Below are positions 36,241-44,956 of a stretch of DNA of 64,000 nucleotides, one piece after another (position 1 is the first letter of the stretch; every line of letters starts with the position of its first letter). Made by a program: the position numbers and the translations under genes. Source of the stretch: Sulfuracidifex tepidarius. GTDB lineage: Archaea; Thermoproteota; Thermoprotei_A; Sulfolobales; Sulfolobaceae. The DNA lies in contig NZ_AP018929.1 of the NCBI RefSeq assembly GCF_008326425.1, forward strand, positions 2,184,875 to 2,248,874, read 5' to 3'. The notes under the pieces were generated by a model. That model had not been told where the DNA came from. It searched no databases and was given only the letters and a program-made list of their open reading frames with translations.

Positions 36241-37451
36241 AGGCGATTCAGGTCTCCATTGCAAATTTGCTTTATTTCCTTAAGACGAGATAGAAATAAT
36301 TAATTGTACATGTAGTAAGAAATAATAGGGTAATACTAATAAGGGGAGAGCAGGACGTTATACCATGCAACAACGACAACAAGGACGTGGAGAGAACGAC
36401 TCCACGGCCCTGCTCGTCCCTGTCAGGTAAGGACTCGTTATTAAAGGAAACTGTCAAGGAAATAGAGAGGAGGGCGGTCGAGGATGCTGAGAGGGTGAGC
36501 CTAGGTATGCCAGGGGGAAGGAGACTAGGAGGAGGGGTTACACGGCCTACAGGTTCAAAAGGGTTTAACTGTGGAGGAGAGGGGGAGGAGGGTAAAGTAC
36601 AGGGTAAGCTTCATCACCGTGAGGCTATCCGTCATCTACAGGGGTGGGAGGAGGGTTAAGACGGACACGGAGATGGGGCTTGAGAAGGAGAGCGAACGAT
36701 TGGAGGTGGCGCTGTCATCTCTCTATCCATCATAGGAGGGAAGCTCAACGTAAAACTCACCTCACCGAGGCTTGAGGTTCAAGGTGACTTCAAGTACGTG
36801 ATAGTTGACGGGAAATACATGAAACTAAGGGGAAGTAAGGGAGTCCTCCTCGTGGCCTTGGGCGTGACCCCTGAGGGGAGAAGGGCAGCCCTAAACGTGA
36901 TCATATGTAGGGGGGGAGGACTCCAGGGGTTATTGGTCTCTCCTCACTAGGCTTTGGCGCAAGTTCAACCCCGTCCTGGCGGCTGACGGGGTGAAAGCCC
37001 TAGACAAGGCTATCACCCTGTCATAATCCATGCCCTCAGGCAACAGTGCGTGGTGCATTTGAAGCGTTCCATGACGAGATAGGAGAGGGAAGAACTCGAC
37101 CAACTTCTCTCCTCAGCTGAGGGAGGCGGACATGCACACAGAAGGCCCGACGTCCTCCATTACCTGGTCTCACCCAGGGATGGAAGTGGCTCAAGTCCAA
37201 GGACCTCGTGGAGTCCTTCAACTCCCTGCTAGAGAGGCGCCGCTTCGGTAAGTCCCACTCCCCCTCGCGTATGCTGCAGATAGCCCTCACCATCGCCAGG
37301 GAGTACAACGCGTCTAACTGTTATCTCATTTCAGTAATAATATTATATTGCACCTTACTCCTCTCTCCTTCCTGACCTAAAGTCAATTGTTACTTCATTG
37401 AATTACAGTAAACCTAAGAGAATATTACAATCTGCAATGGAGACCTGAATC
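36241..37451 (+). mobile_element. IS256-type element with decayed transposase
   Basis: Bounded by inverted repeats: left GGCGATTCAGGTCTCCATTG (36242) and right CAATGGAGACCTGAATCGCC (37432). Inside, frames give DGKYMKLRGSKGVLLVALGV, TPEGRRAALNVI, RGYWSLLTRLWRKFNPVL, AADGVKALDKA, RQQCVVHLKRS and READMHTEG, the order expected for a mutator/IS256 DDE transposase (Asp in VDGKY and ADG; the VHLKR motif). Several frameshifts and stops. At about 1.2 kb the length is near full. It appears inserted in, or next to, a copy of the miniature repeat ending at 37465. Confidence 0.75.
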
Positions 37452-37597
37452 GCCCTGAGAACACTCCCGATACTTTTCGAAGTTTATGACTATAAAAAGG
37501 AGCCCGTTTTGTTATAGGTTTTTGCATAATTCTGGAGAAATCTACAACACATGAGGTGCCACACTCCTTTTAACCCTTGTCCATGAACTCCTTTTAC

Positions 37598-38335
37598 ATG
37601 AAGTTACTATCGTGGAACGTGAACAGCCTCAGGACGGCGATGAACAAGGGTCTCCTCGATCTGGTGAAGTCGCAGGAGTACGACGTCCTCATGTTCCAGG
37701 AAGTCAAGACAAGTCAGGTACCCCTTGACTTCTCCTCCTACAAGGCTTTCCTCAACCCCGCAAAGAAGAAGGGTTACAGCGGGGTCATGACGCTCACCCG
37801 AGTCGAACCGCTCTCAGTCAGGACGGGCATGGGGATACCTGAGTTCGATGACGAGGGGAGGATGATCACGTGTGAGTTCGATGACTTCTACGTGATCAAC
37901 GTCTACTTCCCCAACGCGGGGGAAGGGTTGAAGAGACTGGACTTCAAGTTGGCCTTCGACAGAGCGTTCGAGGAATACGTGACGTCGTTGCCCAAGCCGT
38001 CCGTGATGTGTGGTGACTTCAACGTGGCCCACGAGGAAATTGACATAGCCAGACCCAAGGACAACGTGGACCATGCGGGCTTCACCCCCCAGGAAAGGGA
38101 ATGGTTCCACAGCTTCCTCGAGAAGGGCTTCGTGGACACTTACAGGATGTTCGTGAAGGGGGGAGGTCACTATTCATGGTGGTCCTACAGGTTCCACGCG
38201 CGCGAGAAGAACATAGGGTGGAGGATAGACTACTGCGTGGTGTCTACCGAGTTGAAGGGGAGAGTTAGGAGAGCAGACATACTGGAGAAGGTCACGGGGT
38301 CAGACCACGCACCCATTGTCCTAGAGATAGGGTGA
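37598..38335 (+). CDS. xth: Exodeoxyribonuclease III / AP endonuclease
   Basis: A 245-residue EEP-fold nuclease: LLSWNVNSLR, MFQEVKTSQ (metal Glu), INVYFPNAG, CGDFNVAHEEIDIARPK, GWRIDYCVVS and the catalytic GSDHAPIVLEI. It cleaves abasic sites and may act as a 3' exonuclease in base-excision repair. Length is typical. The ATG at 37598 begins directly at the first strand and has CTTTTAACCC about 25-30 nt upstream; ATGs at 37577-37583 would place that box too near. It is an intact housekeeping gene surrounded by mobile debris. Confidence 0.92.
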   Translation: MKLLSWNVNSLRTAMNKGLLDLVKSQEYDVLMFQEVKTSQVPLDFSSYKAFLNPAKKKGYSGVMTLTRVEPLSVRTGMGIPEFDDEGRMITCEFDDFYVINVYFPNAGEGLKRLDFKLAFDRAFEEYVTSLPKPSVMCGDFNVAHEEIDIARPKDNVDHAGFTPQEREWFHSFLEKGFVDTYRMFVKGGGHYSWWSYRFHAREKNIGWRIDYCVVSTELKGRVRRADILEKVTGSDHAPIVLEIG

Positions 38336-38564
38336 AGGGCTGAGCAAGACGATGAACTTCGCTTTCTTCCCCCTCAATCTTTGGGCACCTCAATGTAGTT
38401 TTCTATGAATCACGGTTTACTTTTATCGGAAAACCGTGGGTCTTCGAGGTTCACCCTTCACCCAAAAAGACCTCGTGACTCTTGCACAGGACTCTTCTCA
38501 AAACCCCTTCATTGTCAAGCATCGACTAGCTCGTCTTGCCTACAGCTTCTCTCACAGGAGTGTT

Positions 38565-38626
38565 TTCTACCCTATACTAATATTTTAATACAGTGTCCCG
38601 AATATGATCGTGCATGAGAACACTCC
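38565..38626 (+). repeat. Short copy of miniature palindromic repeat
   Basis: AGGAGTGTTTTC at the left and GCATGAGAACACTCCC at the right are inverted with respect to each other across about 60 bp, sharing the end sequence of the 13304 and 34641 repeats. Confidence 0.5.
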
Positions 38627-38704
38627 CTTAGTATTACCCTGTTAGTATTTCCTTACTTCCATATATAATTAACTATTTCTATCTCATCTTATGGAAAGAA
38701 AGTG

Positions 38705-38737
38705 AATTTGTAATGTGGACCTGAATCGCCCTAGTCC
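38705..38737 (+). repeat. Solo IS256-type end
   Basis: AATGTGGACCTGAATCGCCC matches the outer right-end orientation of the 36241 element; the inner part (AAGTGAATTTGTAA) fits its left-end sequence in reverse. No internal element sequence remains. Confidence 0.5.
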
Positions 38738-38981
38738 AGGCATACGAATCCAAAAAGTTTTGACTTGATACCAGTTATAGACACAGCTAATAACGCAATA
38801 CTGGGGATCAAGAACGTCCCCCAAGGCAAATCTAGACTTTCTACGACTCATTAACACAACACAGTTTACAAGGGTTTACCGTCCACGCCTTACCCTTCAC
38901 CTTTTATGAATCCTTTATTGAAAATTTCTGAAAATTACTAAAAATCAAGCGAAGTTTAATTTTCTGGAAAACTCACGGTTT

Positions 38982-39224
38982 TCACGGTAAAGCCGATCCA
39001 CGGTTTCTTACCTGCTTAGAAAATGATGTGAAATAGTTCACCTCAGTGTCGGGGGAAACTGCTTTTATTACTTCCTCAGACCTTAAACACCAAGGCCGGG
39101 ATAGGTCCACGGATAAAGAGCTCCAAAGGGGTATTACAAAGTTTTGTCTTACCTTATTTATACTCTGAGCTAGTATGTAAATGTCGAAGTGTTCCTCAAA
39201 AACTTTCATGTCATTCACCTTCAT
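38982..39224 (-). CDS. Hypothetical protein
   Basis: An 80-residue frame starting MKVNDMKVFEEHFDIYILAQ, with A/T-rich promoter-like sequence upstream and divergent from the metallophosphoesterase. No family recognised. It may be a small gene or the stub of one damaged by the adjacent IS debris. Confidence 0.3.
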   Translation of the reverse strand: MKVNDMKVFEEHFDIYILAQSINKVRQNFVIPLWSSLSVDLSRPWCLRSEEVIKAVSPDTEVNYFTSFSKQVRNRGSALP

Positions 39225-39427
39225 TACTTTGTGTCTGTTTTAGCCTTCTCACTAATTTCTCTTTTTTATATCTTTAAAATAAATAAATAGTTACTATAAA
39301 CTTATTAGATCCTTTCTTTCAACTCTTTCATCTATGTTCCAAATTTTTCATGGGTTAGGGACACCAGATAAAAAGAGACAAATTATTTTCTATAAAAGCT
39401 TTTTATCAGGTAATTGAAATCGATGAC

Positions 39428-40351
39428 ATGCCCTTTCAGGTTAAAATCCTTTTCGCGAGTGACATACATGGCTCAGAATACGTTTTCAGAAAGGCACTGA
39501 ACGCTGCTAAGATGTACAAGGTGAACTACCTAATCTTCGGAGGAGATATATTCTCTAAGGACTTCGTCCCGGTGATAGACAAGGGTAGCTCGAAGTTTGT
39601 GGAGGGAAAGGAAGTCCAAATCTCTCAGCTGGAGGAGTCCTCAAAGGTGTCAGGTAAGACACCCCTTTTGATGAGAGAGGAAGAGTTTCAGGAGGCTATC
39701 AAAAACAAGAAGTACATGACCTCTCTTATAGTCAGAGAATTAGAGGGACAGGCGTCAAGGTGGGTCAAAGTCTTCCATGAGAAGATGAATGGAAGCAACA
39801 TAGAGACCTTGTGGAACTTGGGAAATGACGACCCTTTAGAGCTGGACGAATACCTTAGTGGGCTGGGAATAGAGATTGCAGAAGGTAAAGTAAGAGAACT
39901 GGGCGACCTGAAAGTGGTGAGCTCTGGTTACGTTAATCCAACTCCTTTTGGTACTTACAGGGAGTTACCCGACTCTACCCTGTTTTTAAGGCTAGATTCT
40001 ATGTTCAAGGAAGTGAGTGAGGGACCCGTCATCCTTAACGCCCACGCGCCTCCAATTAACACCAAGTTAGACCAAGCAATGGACAGGGACAAAAAGAGAC
40101 ATAGCGTTGGTTCCAAGGCAGTAAGGGACATAATAGAAAAGTACAAACCTATAGTAGGTCTCCACGGTCACATCCACGAGTCAGGGGGGATAGATAAAAT
40201 CGGTGATACTAAGGTGGGGAACCCGGGGAGCTATTATACGGACGGAATGCTCAACGCTATCTTCCTAGTCTTGGAAAGGGAGGTCAAAGGAAAAGGGATC
40301 ATAGTGAAGAAAGAGTACAAGGTAAAGGCAATGGAGATAATAAGAGGCTAA
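39428..40351 (+). CDS. Calcineurin-like metallophosphoesterase
   Basis: A 307-residue protein with the five metallophosphoesterase blocks: FASDIHGSEYVF, IFGGDIFSKD, LGNDDPLELDEY (GN-D/E variant), LNAHAPP and GLHGHIHESGG, finishing KVGNPGSYYTDG. It should bind two metals and cleave a phosphoester; the substrate is unknown. A TATA-type CTATAAAAGC lies about 28 nt before the ATG, pointing to a leaderless message. It stands alone with the amidotransferase convergent downstream. Confidence 0.9.
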   Translation: MPFQVKILFASDIHGSEYVFRKALNAAKMYKVNYLIFGGDIFSKDFVPVIDKGSSKFVEGKEVQISQLEESSKVSGKTPLLMREEEFQEAIKNKKYMTSLIVRELEGQASRWVKVFHEKMNGSNIETLWNLGNDDPLELDEYLSGLGIEIAEGKVRELGDLKVVSSGYVNPTPFGTYRELPDSTLFLRLDSMFKEVSEGPVILNAHAPPINTKLDQAMDRDKKRHSVGSKAVRDIIEKYKPIVGLHGHIHESGGIDKIGDTKVGNPGSYYTDGMLNAIFLVLEREVKGKGIIVKKEYKVKAMEIIRG

Positions 40352-40513
40352 GTCTGTAGGTCGAGAACTATCTAATTTTGAGAAATTAGTTTCACGCATG
40401 AAGTTTATAAATTTTATTTATATATCTCTTTCTTTGCACCTTACTGCGTGAACTACTTTCTTAATTTTTAACGACGGAGATTTAGAATGAAAGTGAGACA
40501 CGATTTTCAGGCG

Positions 40514-41128
40514 TCATAGATCAAACCACAACTTAATTATCCTTTTAGCGGTATGGAAGAGTTCCTCCTCATGTTCTTTCACTTGATTTACAATTTCCTC
40601 GTTCCCTCCATATGTCTCTATCCAACTCTTCACCATTTTAGCATCTACCTCAATGTGAAACTGAAGGCCTAATCTCCTTTCCTTCAGAAAGGCTTGGAAG
40701 TATTTATCACTGTAAGCGAGTAGATCTGCTCCCTCAGGTAACGTAAATGTATCACTATGCCATTGAAAGACGTGAATGTCCCCGAGAGTTTTCAGGTAGG
40801 AGACTGTTCTGACTTTCATAATTCCTTTTTCTTCACCGAAGCTTCCAGGGGTGACCTTTCCTCCTAGGGCATACGATAGTAATTGAGCTCCAAGGCATAT
40901 ACCCAAGACCTTTGGAGTTCTCTTTATTAACTCGAATTCCTTCTCCATGAAAGGATACCTATCGTGTTCATAAACTCCCATCGGACCTCCCATCAGCACT
41001 ATGGAGTCTGGCGTCTCCTTTCCAGTCAATTCGTCAGCTCGTACTTCCCTTAAGTCGTCCTTTTCCTTGAGTATTTCCTTAATGTTTCCTAAACCTTCAA
41101 CTGGGTGATGGATAATCCCAAGCATCAT
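40514..41128 (-). CDS. Class I glutamine amidotransferase-like protein
   Basis: A 204-residue GATase1 domain: MGGPMGVYEH, the nucleophile elbow VLGICLGAQLLSYALGG with Cys78, FQWHSDTFTLPEGA and the His-Glu pair in LGLQFHIEVDA. It resembles the free-standing GMP-synthase-glutaminase-like proteins (COG0518), including gamma-glutamyl hydrolase-like members. The final Glu follows His by one residue as required. The amide acceptor is unknown. Confidence 0.88.
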   Translation of the reverse strand: MMLGIIHHPVEGLGNIKEILKEKDDLREVRADELTGKETPDSIVLMGGPMGVYEHDRYPFMEKEFELIKRTPKVLGICLGAQLLSYALGGKVTPGSFGEEKGIMKVRTVSYLKTLGDIHVFQWHSDTFTLPEGADLLAYSDKYFQAFLKERRLGLQFHIEVDAKMVKSWIETYGGNEEIVNQVKEHEEELFHTAKRIIKLWFDL

Positions 41129-41592
41129 AGGAAAATTATCTTATCGAGAGTTAAAAACGTGATGATAAAAAACATTATAATTTCAGTAGATGTGTATATA
41201 TTAAAAAGAAAGAAGAAGGAAAAAATTAACTATAATTATTATAGGTTTTCTCTTTCTCTTCTCACATAGATAACTTGATAGGGAGTACAGCTTCATTTTG
41301 TTCTCTTTCCCCTCTCTTTCTTTATTTCATATACAAGATGACACTAATTGTCCTTTATTTTATCTTGAGAATTATATTTTTATTCTACCCATAACTCTCT
41401 CTTAAATAGCGAATTGAAGAGAGAGTCTATCCGTCTAATTTACCTTTTCTAAAAAATTGTAAATTAGTGCAAATGTAGTACTACGCTATACATCAAAAGT
41501 GTTCAAACACATCTACATTAAAAAACACATATATTTGAATGATGATATCAAAGCTATATATAGAAGATAACCTAGAGACTTATTGTTAACTT
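41129..41592. other. AT-rich intergenic region
   Basis: About 460 bp between divergent genes. It has purine and pyrimidine tracts (41205-41330) and a near palindrome GTGTTCAAACAC at about 41500. CTATATATAG at 41552-41561 is a likely TATA box for the gene at 41593. No coding frame. Confidence 0.45.
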
Positions 41593-42390
41593 ATGACTTC
41601 TGTAAACAATGAGATCACCTTACGAGCATCTAGGGACAGAGTAAGGAGATGGATATCAGACCCTTTCCTTTTCGCAGGAATCGTTGGTCACATCTCCATA
41701 GTGAACGCTTTTGACTGGGAAACGAAAAAGCCTATTGAGTTATCTTCTGTTTCCTCTCCTTCGAATAAATTCAGGGTAGTATACGTTCTTGGATCGTCTG
41801 ACATCAAGACATATAACGGCGAAATGACCGGCCCTTTGCACATCCCTTCAGGGGTAATTTATAAGGGAAAGACAGATGACGAGAAAATAAAATGGGAGGT
41901 AGCCTTCACCCTGAGGTCGGTGAAACCTTACGAGACCTTAGTTAACATAAACGTTGTTACCGAATGTAAACACGGATTAATGAACAGGATATCCGGAAGG
42001 TCTCTCCAGTTCGCTGAGCACGTAATGAACGGTCACATAGTTCCTTACCTAAGGAACTTCTTCAAGCCGTCAGCGGACTCTTTAGAGCTCATCCCTATGT
42101 TAGTCCTTAAAGATAAAGGTAAAATTGGGTCTTTATATAACAAGTTGGATAACATCTCAAAAGATATCTCTTATGGTATAATTATAATCGAAGGTGAAGA
42201 CTTGAGGGGAAGAGTCATGATAAAGGACGGCAAGTTCACGAAAGCTTCTATAAATCGTCTGGAGAAAAACCTTGCTGAGAATGTAGAGATATTGGAAATC
42301 GGATCAACAAGCGACGTGAACGTTTACGTTTATGCCATAAATGTAGACGAGATAGTCTCAGACAAACTAATGAAACTAATTCCAAGCTAA
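41593..42390 (+). CDS. SRPBCC-like domain protein, unknown function
   Basis: A 265-residue protein. The first 160 residues follow the START/SRPBCC pattern (N-terminal strand, ASRDRVRRWISDPFLFAGIV helices, alternating strands, and a long final helix around AEHVMNGHIVPYLRNFF), as in CoxG-like lipid or ligand binders. Residues 170-265 form a second alpha/beta region with strands SYGIIIIEGED and VNVYVYAINV. No signal peptide. A binding rather than catalytic role is inferred; ligand unknown. Confidence 0.65.
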   Translation: MTSVNNEITLRASRDRVRRWISDPFLFAGIVGHISIVNAFDWETKKPIELSSVSSPSNKFRVVYVLGSSDIKTYNGEMTGPLHIPSGVIYKGKTDDEKIKWEVAFTLRSVKPYETLVNINVVTECKHGLMNRISGRSLQFAEHVMNGHIVPYLRNFFKPSADSLELIPMLVLKDKGKIGSLYNKLDNISKDISYGIIIIEGEDLRGRVMIKDGKFTKASINRLEKNLAENVEILEIGSTSDVNVYVYAINVDEIVSDKLMKLIPS

Positions 42391-42688
42391 TTTAATCAAT
42401 TATTCAGCTAATTAGAGGATGACTTGTTGAAACTGTTATGATCGAAAATGCTAAAATAATCCTGTCAATTCCATTATTAGAGCTTTTCCTCTAAGCTTAA
42501 TCAAGCCTAAGAACTATTCAAAACGCTAAGGAGCGTAGTACATAGCATTAGAGGGGGCTAGACGTGGATAAGGAGCTTAAAGCCTATAACTTCTTCTTGT
42601 GATTCTTCACTCTACTTTAGAGCATGTTCCTAAAATCTCTCGTGTACCCTAAGGCTCATTAGGTTCCTCACTGCATCTTTATATTGAC
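42391..42688. other. Intergenic region, nothing recognised
   Basis: About 300 bp with moderate GC in its right half but no frame of note. CTTTATATTG just before 42689 is TATA-like but only about 10 nt from the start codon. Confidence 0.4.
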
Positions 42689-43096
42689 ATGAGCGGCGAA
42701 TACGTCGTCAGGTTAAAGAGGAGGGCACTGAAGTTCCTCGAAACGTCGGAAAAGAGTGACGACCCTGACTTGTCCACGTTCCTCGCGGAGCAGGCAATCC
42801 AGCTATATGTGAAGGGAGTGTACTATGAGATAGTTGGAGAGAAAATAAGAGGACACGGGATCCGCTCCCTCCTAGGATCTCTATCTAGAGAATTAGAGAG
42901 GAACGGAATCAAACATGATGAGTTAGACCGATTTGTAAGGGAGAGGAGAGACTTACTCGTAGACCTAGAGGAAGCCTATACTGAGAGCAGGTACGGGGAA
43001 GGGGATTACACTGAGGACAAGTCAAGGGTGTTCATATCTCTAGCAAAGGAAACCATAGAGTTGCTCAAGGAGGTGGAGAGAAACGCCATGGATTAA
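42689..43096 (+). CDS. HEPN-domain toxin/partner protein
   Basis: A 135-residue all-helical protein: LKRRALKFLETSEKSDDPDL, FLAEQAIQLYVKGVYYEIVG, a HGIRSLLGSLSREL segment and EEAYTESRYGEGDYTEDKSR, the A-Y-x-x-SRY signature of HEPN proteins paired with minimal nucleotidyltransferases. Such pairs act as toxin (HEPN RNase) and antitoxin (AMP-transferring MNT). The MNT gene follows after 16 bp, completing a two-gene module. Confidence 0.85.
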   Translation: MSGEYVVRLKRRALKFLETSEKSDDPDLSTFLAEQAIQLYVKGVYYEIVGEKIRGHGIRSLLGSLSRELERNGIKHDELDRFVRERRDLLVDLEEAYTESRYGEGDYTEDKSRVFISLAKETIELLKEVERNAMD

Positions 43097-43112
43097 ATAC
43101 CACTTCGACCAC

Positions 43113-43415
43113 ATGAGGAGATGGAGGGAATACTCCCAGAAAGTTAGAGAAGCAGTGAGGGGTGTGGACCCAAGAGCTAGGGTCTACGTTATAGGAGGGG
43201 TCGCTGAGGATCGCGTCACAGTCTACAGCGACATCGACTTGTTGATAGTATTCCCGTACAAGGTAAGCAGGACGGAGATGAACAGAAGGATACTCTCAAT
43301 AGCTTTCGACGAGTACTCACTCCCCTGGGATGCACCAGTGGAACTACACATAGTTGACGAGGAAGGAGCAAAGGAATACTTCAGGCACGCTAAGAGAGTC
43401 ATCGAAATCCCTTGA
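43113..43415 (+). CDS. MNT minimal nucleotidyltransferase
   Basis: A 100-residue nucleotidyltransferase: VYVIGGVAEDRVTVYSDIDL then LIVFPY carries the two catalytic aspartates (S-D-I-D). The usual GS at the start of the motif is GG. A later ELHIVDEE provides the third acidic position. Paired with the upstream HEPN gene (16-bp gap), it probably acts as antitoxin by nucleotidylating the toxin, as described for HEPN/MNT systems. The length is complete for the family. Confidence 0.85.
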   Translation: MRRWREYSQKVREAVRGVDPRARVYVIGGVAEDRVTVYSDIDLLIVFPYKVSRTEMNRRILSIAFDEYSLPWDAPVELHIVDEEGAKEYFRHAKRVIEIP

Positions 43416-43464
43416 TTTCACCTCTTGTCCAGTAAATGAGGTCATGTTTACGTCCTCGTCTCTC

Positions 43465-43645
43465 TTGGGTAGGAGTACGTTAATCTCGGTTAGGATACCT
43501 GAAGAGCTAAAGGAAGGGTTAGAGAAGGATGAAAATGACGAGGGATAAGTGATAAGGGTTCATTAAAGGACGAAGTTAAGAGGGCTGAAGCTAGGGAGTA
43601 GAGAGAAATGAAAGACGTGAGAAGAGTGTTAAGTAGATATTTTAC
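43465..43645 (+). pseudogene. Degenerate VapB antitoxin copy
   Basis: LGRSTLISVRIPEELKEGLE then stops after KDENDEG at 43548, but matching DNA continues (GACGAAGTTAAGAGGGCTGA, GAAATGAAAGACGTGAGAAG). It parallels the intact VapB at 44034 along about 180 bp, so it is a decayed duplicate. No VapC copy follows; AT-rich sequence (43650-44000) fills the gap. Confidence 0.7.
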
Positions 43646-44003
43646 ACATTATGTCTATATGGTAAGTTTCTGTATAGCATTTATGGGAACTCCTGTGACT
43701 TAAATATTTTCATCTAGTAGCATTATAAAATAAATTCTATCCATTCTATGGTGAGGAGGTTTAGAACCCATAACTAATTATTCGCTCTCTATCACGTCAC
43801 TATTAAATTATTTTAGGTCACGTAACTCTGCAAGGGTTTTCCGATAAGAGCTATCTTTATTTTTAATATCACACAAAGTATATTCCTTTTCCTTCACTAT
43901 CAGTCAAACGCATTAATGTACCCCCTTTGACCCTAAGGTGAAGACGAACTTCATGGTTGGGGATAGGACGAAACACTTTCTTCGTATGTATACAAAAAGT
44001 AAA

Positions 44004-44013
44004 CTATTTAATT
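44004..44013 (+). promoter_or_regulatory. TATA-like box for VapBC
   Basis: AACTATTTAAT about 21-30 nt before the ATG at 44034, the expected distance for a leaderless transcript; it decides the start against the upstream ATG at 43938. Confidence 0.5.
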
Positions 44014-44033
44014 TTACACGTTTATCTCTGATT

Positions 44034-44264
44034 ATGGGTAGGAGTGTGGTAATCTCAGTTAGGATACCTGAAGAGCTAAAAGAGGAGTTAGAGAAGTATG
44101 AAATTGACGAGGCGGAAATAATAAGGAAAGCGTTAATGAACGAAGTTAGGAGGGCTAAAGCTAAGGATTTAGAGAGGGAAATGGAAGATGTAGGAAGAGC
44201 ATTAAGTAAAATACCTCCAGAGGAAGTGGTCAAGGAAATCAGAGAGGACAGAGAAAAGAGATAA
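44034..44264 (+). CDS. VapB-type RHH antitoxin
   Basis: A 76-residue ribbon-helix-helix protein, MGRSVVISVRIPEELKEELE with a second helix EAEIIRKALMNEVRRAKAKD and a charged tail ending KEIREDREKR. It should repress its own operon as a dimer and neutralise the VapC encoded from 44284. The TATA box at 44004 supports the start at 44034. Confidence 0.85.
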   Translation: MGRSVVISVRIPEELKEELEKYEIDEAEIIRKALMNEVRRAKAKDLEREMEDVGRALSKIPPEEVVKEIREDREKR

Positions 44265-44283
44265 GTGAAAAGTGAAGTACTTC

Positions 44284-44682
44284 ATGAGTTACGTTTTCGA
44301 TTCTTCATCAATTTATGTCCTGTTGAACAGAGGAGAAATAGGTCTTCTAGGAGGGAATTATACAAGCCTGCTAGCTAAGTTTGAGTTAGGGAATATGGTC
44401 TGGAAGGAAGTGTTTCTTCATAAGAGGATAAGCAAGGAGGAAGGGGCAATACTAACGTCCTTCGTTTCCAAGGTGCTAAGCAACATGAACTTGGAGGATG
44501 TAGACTGTAAAGAGGTAGAGGAAATAGCGGTAGATTACGGAATAACCTTTTATGACGCGTCATATACTTGGTTGACGAAGACGCTCAATTTACCCCTAGT
44601 CACTGAGGACGTTAAGCTCAAGAAGGCAATCGAAGAAAAGAAGAAATTGAAAGTCTTATCGGTAGATGAATTTATACAATAA
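44284..44682 (+). CDS. VapC PIN-domain ribonuclease toxin
   Basis: A 132-residue PIN-domain protein: MSYVFDSSSIYVLLNRGEIG (first Asp), LLAKFELGNMVWKEV (Glu), ITFYDASYTWLTKT (third acidic) and LPLVTEDVKLKKA (fourth). All four metal-binding positions are present, so this VapC should be active, unlike the one at 13716. It follows VapB by 19 bp. A GTG at 44272 is possible, but the ATG at 44284 places the first strand as in other VapCs. Confidence 0.88.
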   Translation: MSYVFDSSSIYVLLNRGEIGLLGGNYTSLLAKFELGNMVWKEVFLHKRISKEEGAILTSFVSKVLSNMNLEDVDCKEVEEIAVDYGITFYDASYTWLTKTLNLPLVTEDVKLKKAIEEKKKLKVLSVDEFIQ

Positions 44683-44756
44683 TAAAACTTTGCCAAAATA
44701 GAGATTTTTAAATTAATTTAATTCTTTGGTATACATTCTCTAATTAACCGAATGCT

Positions 44757-44830
44757 TGAGAACCATTAGAAAAAGGGTTGGGGGAGGAGAAAGCCCAGCT
44801 GTGGCGGGGAGGAAGTCAGCACTGATTCCC
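44757..44830 (+). mobile_element. IS200/605-like end
   Basis: Contains GTGGCGGGGAGGAAGTCAG, identical to the end at 14584-14605, preceded by a purine-rich GGGTTGGGGGAGGAG. No transposase frame accompanies it. It lies between VapBC and the NCS1 permease. Confidence 0.4.
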
Positions 44831-44956
44831 TAGCTTCCTGAGTTCACCCTCATGCATCGGGGTTTCATCTATGAAGAGAAGAAGGCCAAAGAAGTATTTG
44901 TGCTTGTTTCATCATTCGAACAGAAAGGAGAACGTGAGAGCTCTCAGACGCTGGGA

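Larger units (their letters stand above)
38336..38981. other. Intergenic region with repeat fragments
   Basis: About 645 bp without a gene. It contains a third miniature palindromic repeat (38565-38626) and a solo IS256-type end (38705-38737). Two ACGG-containing imperfect hairpins (ATCACGGTTTACTT...AAAACCGTGG near 38405; CACGGTTTTCACGG near 38975) flank the region. Confidence 0.5.

Noticed and set aside
36387-36659. 90-residue frame within the IS256-type element
   Set aside because: It runs out of frame with the recognisable transposase pieces and is a by-product of frameshifts.
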